Shown here in pieces: positions 11,358 through 24,200 of a stretch of 64,000 bases of DNA. The stretch is from Locusta migratoria (Eukaryota; Arthropoda; Insecta; Orthoptera; Acrididae), in assembly GCA_026315105.1 (NCBI GenBank), contig JAOYRU010000057.1, forward strand, positions 22,783 through 86,782. Reading direction: 5' to 3'. Within the stretch, counting starts at the first letter, position 1. Each line of letters starts with the position of its first letter. A program made the position numbers and the translations under genes. The notes under the pieces were generated by a model. That model had not been told where the DNA came from. It saw only the letters and a program-made list of their open reading frames with translations, and made no database searches.

Positions 11358-12887
11358 CTACAACTCAGCATCACTGGCACCCACCGGTGTAGGCGTGTCA
11401 TCGGGATTGTCCGTTTTCTCAATGGCGTCCCCGAGAGCGAGGTCCTCGGGTGACGCAAGAATCTCCACCTCATCCTCAGAAGCAGAGGTGGAGGTGGAGG
11501 GGGGTGGTGGCACCGAAGCCACCGTGGTGTCTCTTGTGATGCATGTCTTCGGTTTCTGTTTACCCCTCCGTTCCCTCGGGGGCTTCGCCGGTGGGAGGTG
11601 CTCCTTGGACTCAGCCACAGGGACTGAGGAGGAGCGCGAAGCCCTACGACCAGCAGTCTGCGAGCGCGCCGGCTGCTGGTTAGTGTCGATATCGACACTG
11701 GCAGAAGGGAGTGTCCCAAGGGACCCCTTCCGCCTGAGGGAAGCCGGAGAAGGTTGTTCTTTCTCCGGCGGAGAGGTGGTTGCTGACCCCGAGGCTTTCG
11801 CCTTGGGAGCTGTGGAAGGATGACCCCCAACCTCCGTGGGGGCAGGCTTAGGTTGGCGGCCCTGGGGGCCCACAGGAACAGAAGAAGTAGAAAATACTGT
11901 CGCCGCCAAGGAGAGTGGCGACGACGTCACTGCTGCGAACGTGTTTTTCATTGTTACAGGGTGCAGACGATCAAACTTTTTCCTGGCCTCATTATAGGAT
12001 ATACGGTCCAGGGTTTTATATTCTGTAATTTTCCGCTCCCGTTGAAATGCGGGGCATTGCGACGAGCAGGGAGGATGGTTCTGACCACAGTTTACGCAGA
12101 TGGGAGGCGGAGTGCATGGGGCGTCCGGATGTGCTGGACGCCCGCAGTCCCTGCATGTAGCACTGGACATACAACGGGACGACATGTGGCCGAACTTCCA
12201 GCATTGGAAGCACCTCACAGGGGGAGGAATATAAGGCCGCACGTCAACACGGTAAACCATCACCTTGACCTTTTCGGGCAATGTATCACCCTCGAAGGCC
12301 AAGATGAAGGCACCAGTTGCGACCCTATTATCCTTGGGGCCCCTATGGACACGCCGGATAAAATGAACGCCTCGTCGTTCCAGGTTCGCCCGTAGCTCGT
12401 CATCCGTCTGTAGCAATAGATCCCGATGAAATATTACACCCTGGACCATATTCAGGGACTTGTGTGGAGTAATAGTCACTGCAACATCACCCAGTTTGTC
12501 ACAAGCGAGTAACGCCCGTGACTGGGCAGGAGATACTGTGTGGATGAGGACAGAGCCGTTGCGCATTTTAGACAGTGACTCCACTTCCCCAAACCTGTCC
12601 TCCAGATGGTCCACAAAGAACTGAGGCTTGGTCGCTGAGAATGAGTCCCCATCAGTCCTGCTGCACACGAGATACCTTGGAGCATATTCATCAGTCGGAT
12701 TTGCGCCCCGACGTCCCTCCCAAGATGCAGTCAGGGTGGGGAACGTTTTGGGGTCATACGTGGAAGCATTGAATTTTCCTCGCTTAGAGACGGCGGTTGT
12801 ACGTCCGCCAACGTCACCCGATTTTTGTCTCTTCATTGCGGGTGATCCGCCCCGATGCCACCCACTCCGATCAGGGGCTCTCCTCAT
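11358..12887 (-). CDS. Element B ORF1: gag-like RNA-binding protein with three CCHC zinc knuckles
   Basis: The nucleic-acid chaperone and RNP-forming protein of the retrotransposon. From the first ATG at 12,887 it is 509 aa. A second in-frame ATG at 12,836 (492 aa) starts with MKR, as the ORF1 of element C does, and may be the true start. A basic N-terminus is followed by an RRM-like region at about residues 70-160. Three knuckles follow: C226-C239 and C245-C258, both CX2CX4HX4C, then C264-C278, a looser third one. The C-terminal 200 residues are rich in Ser, Pro and charged residues and look disordered. No stop interrupts the frame. ORF2 follows after 17 bp on the same RNA, so it probably needs reinitiation or a similar mechanism. 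Confidence 0.9.
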   Translation of the reverse strand: MRRAPDRSGWHRGGSPAMKRQKSGDVGGRTTAVSKRGKFNASTYDPKTFPTLTASWEGRRGANPTDEYAPRYLVCSRTDGDSFSATKPQFFVDHLEDRFGEVESLSKMRNGSVLIHTVSPAQSRALLACDKLGDVAVTITPHKSLNMVQGVIFHRDLLLQTDDELRANLERRGVHFIRRVHRGPKDNRVATGAFILAFEGDTLPEKVKVMVYRVDVRPYIPPPVRCFQCWKFGHMSSRCMSSATCRDCGRPAHPDAPCTPPPICVNCGQNHPPCSSQCPAFQRERKITEYKTLDRISYNEARKKFDRLHPVTMKNTFAAVTSSPLSLAATVFSTSSVPVGPQGRQPKPAPTEVGGHPSTAPKAKASGSATTSPPEKEQPSPASLRRKGSLGTLPSASVDIDTNQQPARSQTAGRRASRSSSVPVAESKEHLPPAKPPRERRGKQKPKTCITRDTTVASVPPPPSTSTSASEDEVEILASPEDLALGDAIEKTDNPDDTPTPVGASDAEL

Positions 12888-13448
12888 GGGCGCCACCCAG
12901 CCACAGCAACGTCACCTGGCGGGATGACCGTTGCCGGGAGTCCTGATGCCCCACAGAGACAAGCATCGACTCCTTGGCTTGCACGAGGAGTATGCAGCTC
13001 TGGCACCGGTAGAGCGATCCCTGTGTTGTCAGGGGGCTACATCCAAGAGGGTACATGACGACCCCACCACAACGGACTGGCTACCGTGTTGGCTTTCTGG
13101 CGCTACGTGAACCATCAGAAAGGAGAGTGCTGAGATGGCATTGCACAATGGACGCGACTTGCACGGAAAATCAGTGACGTGCCCAGGGGCAGAAGAGAAT
13201 CCGCAGTCGCAAGTCCATTCCATGATGGGTGCATTAGATGGCATGGCACAAGAATGACATGTTGCACCACGTAAGGTGTCCTTCCCCAAATGGGTCGCTC
13301 TTCTGAAAAATTTTGAAAAATGTAGGGTCAAACCCACATAGGGGACCACAGATGAAAAACCGAAAAGTGTGAAGACTCCTTTTAGTCGCCTCTTACGACA
13401 GGCAGGAATACCACGGGCCTATTCTTACCCCCGAACCCGCAGGGGGGG
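12888..13448 (-). other. Element B 5' UTR
   Basis: About 560 bp from the element's first base to the ORF1 start. On the element strand it begins CCCCCCCTGCGGGTTCGGGGG, in which the C run and the later G run can form a short hairpin. Non-LTR elements of this kind normally carry an internal promoter here; no specific promoter motif is claimed. No other gene is seen in this stretch. Confidence 0.75.
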
Positions 13449-13459
13449 TCTGCAAGTGT
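13449..13459 (+). repeat. Target-site duplication of element B, right copy
   Basis: tctgcaagtgt directly follows the G-rich 5' end of B and continues into element A coding sequence (ggccgggtccg). It is identical to 7,325-7,335. Confidence 0.92.
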
Positions 13460-14617
13460 GGCCGGGTCCGTACATAGGACTCCATTTGAGGAGATCCCAG
13501 GGATTCCCACTGGTGTCTGTAATCCCTGTAGCCGTCTGATCTTACTCCAGACCTGCGAGGCTGAGGTGCCTGTCCCAATAGTGGAGACGTACCTCTCCCA
13601 GCACTCCTGTTTCCGTCTTCTTATAAGCTGGCGAGCACGAGCGCGAAGCCGTTTAAAATTGATTAGGTGCTCCTGAGAGGGGTGCCGTTTGTATCGCTGT
13701 AAGGCCCGCCTGCGGTCTTTAATGGCCTCAGCGATCCCCGGCGACCACCACGGCACTGTCTTACGCCGTGGGCACCCTGTTGTACGCGGAATGGTCGCGT
13801 TCGCAGCAGAAATGATGGAATGTGTGGCACTCTCAACCACCACATCGATGGTATCGAGTGGGGGAGGGCCAACGATGGCAGCGGAAGCATAGTCTTCCCA
13901 GTTAGCCCTGTGCAGAACCCACCTAGGTGGGCGCGCTGGGGACTCGCGTTGTGGGAGTGACAAAAAGACAGGGAAATGGTCACTGCCACACAAGTCGTCA
14001 TGGGCTCTCCAGTGAACAGATGGTGGAAGGCCGTGGCTGCAGATTGACAGATCAATGGCCGAAAAAGTGCCATGCGCCACACTAAAATGTGTGGGGGCAC
14101 CTGTATTCAAGAGGCAGAGGTCGAGTTGAGTTAGGAAATCCTCGACAACCCTGCCATGACCAGAGATCGTAGAACCACCCCACAAGGGACTGTGGGCATT
14201 GAAGTCGCCCAACAGTAAGAAAGGTGGGGGTAGTTGAGCAACGAGTGCAGCCAAGACGTTCACAGATACGTCACCATCTGGCGGCAAGTAGATACTGCAG
14301 ACGGTAAACTCCTGTGTGGTCCTCACCCTGACAGCCACTGCTTCTAATGGCGTTTGAAGTGGCACAGATTCACTATACACAGAGGTGAGGACATACACAC
14401 ACACTCCACCTGATACCCTGTTATATATGCTACGGTTGCAGTAAAATCCCCTGTAGCCACGAAGGGCAGGGGTCCGCATTGTTGGAAACCAAGTTTCCTG
14501 AAGAGCAATGCAGAAAGCAGGTGTCGTGCTCAAAAGCTGCCGTAGCTCAGCCAGGTGGGGGAAGAAACCGCCGCAGTTCCACTGGAGAATGACATTGTTC
14601 GAGTGCTGGGAAGACAT
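13449..14617 (-). pseudogene. Element A ORF2, N-terminal part (endonuclease)
   Basis: Start of the interrupted ORF2: the ATG is at 14,617 and the frame runs to the B insertion point near residue 389. It contains the complete AP-endonuclease domain with the same QWNCGG, QETW, GDFNAH, SAIDL and GSDHFP motifs as element B, then the linker before the RT. Past the junction the frame runs on into the 5' end of B for about 20 meaningless residues and stops near 13,382. About six substitutions relative to B were noticed in this part. Confidence 0.9.
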
Positions 14618-14624
14618 GAATCCG

Positions 14625-14636
14625 AGTCTGCGAAGT
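14625..14636 (+). repeat. Target-site duplication of element A, right copy
   Basis: agtctgcgaagt resumes the satellite after the truncated 5' end of A and matches 4,483-4,494. The following gattgacctc is the expected satellite continuation, so the target monomer can be followed across the insertion. Confidence 0.85.
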
Positions 14637-15225
14637 GATTGACCTCTAAAATGGTAGTAAATGATAATAAAAAACTATTTAAAAGAGAAATTTTCATTTA
14701 TTTCGTTATTTGCATTATTGTGCGTTTCCCTGCAGACGCTCTCATTACTATATAAGGACCCTGGGAGCCTATACAGACGACAGAATGGACGCTGGAGGGC
14801 AGTGAGCTGCACTGGCGACTAGTCTGCGAAGTGATTGACCTCTAAAATGGTAGTACATGATAATAAAAAACTATTTAAAAGAGAAATTTGCATTTATTTC
14901 GTTATTTGCATTATTGTGCGTTTCCCTGCAGACGCTCTCATTACTATATAAGTCCCTGGGAGCCTATACAGACGACAGAATGGACGCTGGAGGGCAGTGA
15001 GCTGCACTGGCGACTAGTCTGCGAAGTGATTGACCTCTAAAATGGTAGTACATGATAATAAAAAACTATTTAAAAGAGAAATTTGCATTTATTTCGTTAT
15101 TTGCATTATTGTGCGTTTCCCTGCAGACGCTCTCATTACTATATAAGGACCCTGGGAGCCTATACAGACGACAGAATGGACGCTGGAGGGCAGTGAGCTG
15201 CACTGGCGACTAGTCTGCGAAGTGA

Positions 15226-18200
15226 TTGACCTCTAAAATGGTAGTAAATGATAATAAAAAACTATTTAAAAGAGAAATTTGCATTTATTTCGTTATTTGC
15301 ATTATTGTGCGTTTCCCTGCAAACGCTCTCGTTACTATATTAGGACCCTGGGAGCCTATACAGACGACAGAATGGACGCTGGAGGGCAGTGAGCTGCACT
15401 GGCGACTAGTCTGGGAAGTGATTGACCTCTAAAATGGTAGTAAATGGTAATAAAAAACTATTTAAAAGAGAAATTTGCATTTATTACGTTATTTGCATTA
15501 TTGTGCGTTTCCCTGCAGACGCTCTCATTACTATATAAGGACCCTGGGAGCCTATACAGACGACAGAATGGACGCTGGAGGGCAGTGAGCTGCACTGGCG
15601 ACTAGTCTGCGAAGTGATTGACCTCTAAAATGGTAGTACATGATAATAAAAAACTATTTAAAAGAGTAATTTGCATTTATTTCGTTATTTGCATTATTGT
15701 GCGTTTCCCTGCAAACGCTCTCGTTACTATATAAGGACCCTGGGAGCCTATACAGACGTCAGAATGGACGCTGGAGGGCAGTGAGCTGAACTGGGGACTA
15801 GTCTGCGAAGTGATTGACCTCTAAAATGGTAGTAAATGATAATAAAAAACTATTTAAAAGATAAATTTGCATTTATTTCGTTATATGCATTATTGTGCGT
15901 TTCCCTGCAGACGCTCTCATTACTATATAAGGACCCTGGGAGCCTATACAGACGACAGAATGGACGCTGGAGGGCAGTGAGCTGCACTGGCCACTAGTCT
16001 GCGAAGTGATTGACCTCTAAAATGGTAGTAAATGATAATAAAAAACTATTTAAAAGAGAAATTTTCATTTATTTCGTTATTTGCATTATTGTGCGTTTCC
16101 CTGCAGACGCTCTCATTACTATATAAGGACCCTGGGAGCCTATACAGACGACAGAATGGACGCTGGAGGGCAGTGAGCTGCACTGGCGACTAGTCTGCGA
16201 AGTGATTGACCTCTAAAATGGTAGTACATGATAATAAAAAACTATTTAAAAGAGAAATTTGCATTTATTTCGTTATTTGCATTATTGTGCGTTTCCCTGC
16301 AGACGCTCTCATTACTATATAAGGACCCTGGGAGCCTATACAGACGACAGAATGGACGCTGGAGGGCAGTGAGCTGCACTGGCGACTAGTCTGCGAAGTG
16401 ATTGACCTCTAAAATGGTAGTACATGATAATAAAAAACTATTTAAAAGAGAAATTTGCATTTATTTCGTTATTTGCATTATTGTGCGTTTCCCTGCAGAC
16501 GCTCTCATTACTATATAAGGACCCTGGGAGCCTATACAGACGACAGAATGGACGCTGGAGGGCAGTGAGCTGCACTGGCGACTAGTCTGCGAAGTGATTG
16601 ACCTCTAAAATGGTAGTAAATGATAATAAAAAACTATTTAAAAGAGAAATTTTCATTTATTTCGTTATTTGCATTATTGTGCGTTTCCCTGCAGACGCTC
16701 TCATTACTATATAAGGACCCTGGGAGCCTATACAGACGACAGAATGGACGCTGGAGGGCAGTGGGCTGCACTGGCGACTAGTCTGCGAAGTGATTGACCT
16801 CTAAAATGGTAGTACATGATAATAAAAAACTATTTAAAAGAGAAATTTGCATTTATTTCGTTATTTGCATTATTGTGCGTTTCCCTGCAGACGCTCTCAT
16901 TACTATATAAGGACCCTGGGAGCCTATACAGACGACAGAATGGACGCTGGAGGGCAGTGAGCTGCACTGGCGACTAGTCTGCGAAGTGATTGACCTCTAA
17001 AATGGTAGTACATGATAATAAAAAACTATTTAAAAGAGAAATTTGCATTTATTTCGTTATTTGCATTATTGTGCGTTTCCCTGCAGACGCTCTCATTACT
17101 ATACAAGGACCCTGGGAGCCTATACAGACGACAGAATGGACGCTGGAGGGCAGTGAGCTGCACTGGCGACTAGTCTGGGAAGTGATTGACCTCTAAAATT
17201 GTAGTAAATGATAATAAAAAACTATTTAAAAGAGAAATTTTCATTTATTACGTTATTTGCATTATTGTGCGTTTCCCTGCAGACGCTCTCATTACTATAT
17301 AAGGACCCTGGGAGCCTATACAGACGACAGAATGGACGCTGGAGGGCAGTGAGCTGCACTGGCGACTAGTCTGCGAAGTGATTGACCTCTAAAATGGTAG
17401 TACATGATAATAAAAAACTATTTAAAAGAGTAATTTGCATTTATTTCGTTATTTGCATTATTGTGCGTTTCCCTGCAAACGCTCTCGTTACTATATAAGG
17501 ACCCTGGGAGCCTATACAGACGTCAGAATGGACGCTGGAGGGCAGTGAGCTGAACTGGGGACTAGTCTGCGAAGTGATTGACCTCTAAAATGGTAGTACA
17601 TGATAATAAAAAACTATTTAAAAGAGAAATTTGCATTTATTTCGTTATTTGCATTATTGTGCGTTTCCCTGCAGACGCTCTCATTACTATATAAGGACCC
17701 TGGGAGCCTATACAGACGACAGAATGGACGCTGGAGGGCAGTGAGCTGCACTGGCCACTAGTCTGCGAAGTGATTGACCTCTAAAATGGTAGTAAATGAT
17801 AATAAAAAACTATTTAAAAGAGAAATTTTCATTTATTTCGTTATTTGCATTATTGTGCGTTTCCCTGCAGACGCTCTCATTACTATATAAGGAACCTGGG
17901 AGCCTATACAGACGACAGAATGGACGCTGGAGGGCAGTGAGCTGCACTGGCGACTAGTCTGCGAAGTGATTGACCTCTAAAATGGTAGTACATGATAATA
18001 AAAAACTATTTAAAAGAGAAATTTGCATTTATTTCGTTATTTGCATTATTGTGCGTTTCCCTGCAGACGCTCTCATTACTATATAAGGACCCTGGGAGCC
18101 TATACAGACGACAGAATGGACGCTGGAGGGCAGTGAGCTGCACTGGCGACTAGTCTGCGAAGTGATTGACCTCTAAAATGGTAGTACATGATAATAAATA

Positions 18201-21200
18201 ACTATTTAAAAGAGAAATTTGCATTTATTTCGTTATTTGCATTATTGTGCGTTTCCCTGCAGACGCTCTCATTACTATAGAAGGACCCTGGGAGCCTATA
18301 CAGACGACAGAATGGACGCTGGAGGGCAGTGAGCTGCACTGGCGACTAGTCTGCGAAGTGATTGACCTCTAAAATGGTAGTAAATGATAATAAAAAACTA
18401 TTTAAAAGAGAAATTTGCATTTATTTCGTTATTTGCATTATTGTGCGTTTCCCTGCAGACGCTCTCATTACTATATAAGGACCCTGGGAGCCTATACAGA
18501 CGACAGAATGGACGCTGGAGGGCAGTGAGCTGCACTGGCGACTAGTCTGCGAAGTGATTGACCTCTAAAATGGTAGTACATGATAATAAAAAACTATTTA
18601 AAAGAGAAATTTGCATTTATTTCGTTATTTGCATTATTGTGCGTTTCCCTGCAGACGCTCTCATTACTATATAAGGAGCCTGGGAGCCTATACAGACGAC
18701 AGAATGGACGCTGGAGGGCAGTGAGCTGCACTGGCGAATAGTCTGCGAAGTGATTGACTTCTAAAATGGTAGTACATGATAATAAAAAACTATTTAAAAG
18801 AGAAATTTTCATTTATTTCGTTATTTGCATTATTGTGCGTTTCCCTGCAGACGCTCTCATTACTATATAAGGACCCTGGGAGCCTATACAGACGACAGAA
18901 TGGACGCTGGAGGGCAGTGAGCTGCACTGGCGACTAGTCTGCGAAGTGATTGACCTCTAAAATGGTAGTACATGATAATAAAAAACTATTTAAAAGAGAA
19001 ATTTGCATTTATTTCGGTATTTGCATTATTGTGCGTTTCCCTGCAGACGCTCTCATTACTATATAAGGACCCTGGGAGCCTATACAGACGACAGAATGGA
19101 CGCTGGAGGGCAGTGAGCTGCACTGGCGACTAGTCTGCGAAGTGATTGACCTCTAAAATGGTAGTACATGATAATAAAAAACTATTTAAAAGAGTAATTT
19201 GCATATATTTCGTTATTTGCATTATTGTGCGTTTCCCTGCAAACGCTCTCGTTACTATATAAGGACCCTGGGAGCCTATACAGACGTCAGAATGGACGCT
19301 GGAGGGCAGTGAGCTGAACTGGGGACTAGTCTGCGAAGTGATTGACCTCTAAAATGGTAGTAAATGATAATAAAAAACTATTTAAAAGAGAAATTTGCAT
19401 TTATTTCGTTATTTGCATTATTGTGCGGTTCCCTGCAAACGCTCTCGTTACTATATTAGGACCCTGGGAGCCTATACAGACGACAGAATGGACGCTGGAG
19501 GGCAGTGAGCTGCACTGGCGACTAGTCTGGGAAGTGATTGACCTCTAAAATGATAGTAAATGATAATAAAAAACTATTTAAAAGAGAAATTTGCATTTAT
19601 TACGTTATTTGCATTATTGTGCGTTTCCCTGCAGACGCTCTCATTACTATATAAGGACCCTGGGAGCCTATACAGACGACAGAATGGACGCTGGAGGGCA
19701 GTGAGCTGCACTGGCGTCTAGTCTGCGAAGTGATTGACCTCTAAAATGGTAGTAAATGATAATAAAAAACTATTTAAAAGAGAAATTTTCATTTATTTCG
19801 TTATTTGCATTATTGTGCGTTTCCCTGCAGACGCTCTCATTACTATATAAGGACCCTGGGAGCCTATACAGACGACAGAATGGACGCTGGAGGGCAGTGA
19901 GCTGCACTGGCGACTAGTCTGCGAAGTGATTGACCTCTAAAATGGTAGTACATGATAATAAAAAACTATTTAAAAGAGAAATTTGCATTTATTTCGTTAT
20001 TTGCATTTTTGTGCGTTTCCCTGCAGACGCTCTCATTACTATATAAGGACCCTGGGAGCCTATACAGACGACAGAATGGACGCTGGAGGGCAGTGAGCTG
20101 CACTGGCGACTAGTCTGCGAAGTGATTGACCTCTAAAATGGTAGTACATGATAATAAAAAACTATTTAAAAGAGAAATTTGCATTTATTTCGTTATTTGC
20201 ATTATTGTGCGTTTCCCTGCAGACGCTCTCATTACTATATAAGGACCCTGGGAGCCTATACAGACGACAGAATGGACGCTGGAGGGCAGTGAGCTGCACT
20301 GGCGACTAGTCTGCGAAGTGATTGACCTCTAAAATGGTAGTACATGATAATAAAAAACTATTTAAAAGAGAAATTTGCATTTATTTCGTTATTTGCATTA
20401 TTGTGCGTTTCCCTGCAGACGCTCTCATTACTATATAAGGACCCTGGGAGCCTATACAGACGACAGAATGGACGCTGGAGGGCAGTGAGCTGCACTGGCG
20501 ACTAGTCTGCGAAGTGATTGACCTCTAAAATGGTAGTACATGATAATAAAAAACTATTTAAAAGAGAAATTTGCATTTATTTCGTTATTTGCATTATTGT
20601 GCGTTTCCCTGCAGACGCTCTCATTACTATATAAGGACCCTGGGAGCCTATACAGACGACAGAATGGACGCTGGAGGGCAGTGAGCTGCACTGGCGACTA
20701 GTCTGCGAAGTGATTGACCTCTAAAATGGTAGTAAATGATAATAAAAAACTATTTAAAAGAGAAATTTGCATTTATTTCGTTATTTGCATTATTGTGCGT
20801 TTCCCTGCAGACGCTCTCATTACTATATAAGGACCCTGGGAGCCTATACAGACGAAAGAATGGACGCTGGAGGGCAGTGAGCTGCACTGGCGACTAGTCT
20901 GCGAAGTGATTGACCTCTAAAATGGTAGTACATGACAATAAAAAACTATTTAAAAGAAAAATTTGCATTTATTTCGTTATTTGCATTATTGTGCGTTTCC
21001 CTCCAGACGCTCTCATTACTATATAAGGACCCTGGGAGCCTATACAGACGACAGAATGGACGCTGGAGGGCAGTGAGCTGCACTGGCGACTAGTCTGCGA
21101 AGTGATTGACCTCTAAAATGGTAGTAAATGATAATAAAAAACTATTTAAAAGAGAAATTTGCATTTATTTCGTTATTTGCATTATTGTGCGTTTCCCTGC

Positions 21201-24200
21201 AAACGCTCTCGTTACTATATTAGGACCCTGGGAGCCTATACAGACGACAGAATGGACGCTGGAGGGCAGTGAGCTGCACTGGCGACTAGTCTGGGAAGTG
21301 ATTGACCTCTAAAATGGTAGTAAATGATAATAAAAAACTATTTAAAAGAGAAATTTGCATTTATTACGTTATTTGCATTATTGTGCGTTTCCCTGCAGAC
21401 GCTCTCATTACTATATAAGGACCCTGGGAGCCTATACAGACGACAGAATGGACGCTGGAGGGCAGTGAGCTGCACTGGCGACTAGTCTGCGAAGTGATTG
21501 ACCTCTAAAATGGTAGTACATGATAATAAAAAACTATTTAAAAGAGTAATTTGCATTTATTTCGTTATTTGCATTATTGTGCGTTTCCCTGCAAACGCTC
21601 TCGTTACTATATTAGGACCCTGGGAGCCTATACAGACGACAGAATGGACGCTGGAGGGCAGTGAGCTGCACTGGCGACTAGTCTGGGAAGTGATTGACCT
21701 CTAAAATGGTAGTAAATGATAATAAAAAACTATTTAAAAGAGAAATTTGCATTTATTACGTTATTTGCATTATTGTGCGTTTCCCTGCAGACGCTCTCAT
21801 TACTATATAAGGACCCTGGGAGCCTATACAGACGACAGAATGGACGCTGGAGGGCAGTGAGCTGCACTGGCGACTAGTCTGCGAAGTGATTGACCTCTAA
21901 AATGGTAGTAAATGATAATAAAAAACTATTTAAAAGAGAAATTTTCATTTTTTTCGTTATTTGCATTATTGTGCGTTTCCCTGCAGACGCTCTCATTACT
22001 ATATAAGGACCCTGGGAGCCTATACAGACGACAGAATGGACGCTGGAGGACTGCGAGCTGCAAGGCGACTAGTCTGCGAAGTGATTGACCTCTAAAATGG
22101 TAGTACATGATAATAAAAAACTATTTAAAAGAGAAATTTGCATTTATTTCGTTATTTGCATTATTGTGCGTTTCCCTGCAGACGCTCTCATTACTATATA
22201 AGGACCCTGGGAGCCTATACAGACGACAGAATGGACGCTGGAGGGCAGTGAGCTGCACTGGCGACTAGTCTGCGAAGTGATTGACCTCTAAAATGGTAGT
22301 ACATGATAATAAAAAACTATTTAAAAGAGAAATTTGCATTTATTTCGTTATTTGCATTATTGTGCGTTTCCCTGCAGACGCTCTCATTACTATATAAGGA
22401 CCCTGGGAGCCTATACAGACGACAGAATGGACGCTGGAGGGCAGTGAGCTGCACTGGCGACTAGTCTGCGAAGTGATTGACCTCTAAAATGGTAGTACAT
22501 GATAATAAAAAACTATTTAAAAGAGAAATTTGCATTTATTTCGTTATTTGCATTATTGTGCGTTTCCCTGCAGACGCTCTCATTACTATATAAGGACCCT
22601 GGGAGCCTATACAGACGACAGAATGGACGCTGGAGGGCAGTGAGCTGCACTGGCGACTAGTCTGCGAAGTGATTGACCTCTAAAATGGTAGTACATGATA
22701 ATAAAAAACTATTTAAAAGAGAAATTTGCATTTATTTCGTTATTTGCATTATTGTGCGTTTCCCTGCAGACGCTCTCATTACTATATAAGGACCCTGCGA
22801 GCCTATACAGACGACAGAATGGACGCTGGAGGGCAGTGAGCTGCACTGGCGACTAGTCTGCGAAGTGATTGACCTCTAAAATGGTAGTAAATGATAATAA
22901 AAAACTATTTAAAAGAGAAATTTGCATTTATTTCGTTATTTGCATTATTGTGCGTTTCCCTGCAGACGCTCTCATTACTATATAAGGACCCTGGGAGCCT
23001 ATACAGACGAAAGAATGGACGCTGGAGGGCAGTGAGCTGCACTGGCGACTAGTCTGCGAAGTGATTGACCTCTAAAATGGTAGTACATGACAATAAAAAA
23101 CTATTTAAAAGAGAAATTTGCATTTATTTCGTTATTTGCATTATTGTGCGTTTCCCTCCAGACGCTCTCATTACTATATAAGGACCCTGGGAGCCTATAC
23201 AGACGACAGAATGGACGCTGGAGGGCAGTGAGCTGCACTGGCGACTAGTCTGCGAAGTGATTGACCTCTAAAATGGTAGTACATGATAATAAAAAACTAT
23301 TTAAAAGAGAAATTTGCATTTATTTCGTTATTTGCATTATTGTGCGTTTCCCTGCAAACGCTCTCGTTACTATATAAGGACCCTGGGAGCCTATACAGAC
23401 GTCAGAATGGACGCTGGAGGGCAGTGAGCTGAACTGGGGACTAGTCTGCGAAGTGATTGACCTCTAAAATGGTAGTAAATGATAATAAAAAACTATTTAA
23501 AAGAGAAATTTGCATTTATTTCGTTATTTGCATTATTGTGCGTTTCCCTGCAAACGCTCTCGTTACTATATTAGGACCCTGGGAGCCTATACAGACGACA
23601 GAATGGACGCTGGAGGGCAGTGAGCTGCATTGGCGACTAGTCTGGGAAGTGATTGACCTCTAAAATGGTAGTAAATGATAATAAAAAACTATTTAAAAGA
23701 GAAATTTGCATTTATTACGTTATTTGCATTATTGTGCGTTTCCCTGCAGACGCTCTCATTACTAAATAAGGACCCTGGGAGCCTATACAGACGACAGAAT
23801 GGACGCTGGAGGGCAGTGAGCTGCACTGGCGACTAGTCTGCGAAGTGATTGACCTCTAAAATGGTAGTACATGATAATAAAAAACTATTTAAAAGAGAAA
23901 TTTGCATTTATTTCGTTATTTGCATTATTGTGCGTTTCCCTGCAGACGCTCTCATTACTATATAAGGACCCTGGGAGCCTATACAGACGACAGAATGGAC
24001 GCTGGAGGGCAGTGAGCTGCACTGGCGACTAGTCTGCGAAGTGATTGACCTCTAAAATGGTAGTAAATGATAATAAAAAACCATTTAAAAGAGAAATTTG
24101 CATTTATTTCGTTATTTGCATTATTGTGCGTTTCCCTGCAGACGCTCTCATTACTATATAAGGACCCTGGGAGCCTATACAGACGACAGAATGGACGCTG

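Larger units (their letters stand above)
7336..13448 (-). mobile_element. Element B: full-length, apparently intact RNase H-bearing I-group non-LTR retrotransposon
   Basis: A 6,113-bp minus-strand element nested inside element A of the same family. Read 5' to 3' on its own strand it has a roughly 0.56-kb 5' UTR starting with a C-rich run, ORF1 (gag-like, three CCHC knuckles), a 17-bp gap, ORF2 (AP endonuclease, RT, RNase H; 1,232 aa), a 306-bp 3' UTR and about seven AAC units. Perfect 11-bp duplications flank it. Both ORFs are uninterrupted and all catalytic motifs looked for are present, so it is a plausible recently active copy. The high similarity to A indicates recent activity of the family. 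Confidence 0.95.
4495..14624 (-). mobile_element. Element A: 5'-truncated RNase H-bearing I-group non-LTR retrotransposon, split by element B
   Basis: A minus-strand retrotransposon inserted in a satellite monomer and then interrupted. Its own sequence is 4,495-7,335 (3' UTR and ORF2 C-terminal two thirds) plus 13,449-14,624 (ORF2 N-terminal third). It ends at the left in an (AAC)n tail, read as tgttgttg on the plus strand. It is truncated only 7 bp upstream of the ORF2 start, so it has no ORF1 or 5' UTR. It is near-identical to element B, with roughly 20 amino-acid differences noticed over ORF2. Removing B and one copy of the 11-bp duplication leaves an ORF2 of exactly 3,699 nt (1,169 + 2,541 - 11), the same as B. 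The order endonuclease, RT, RNase H, C-terminal Cys/His motif suggests the I group; the exact clade is not settled here. Confidence 0.92.
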
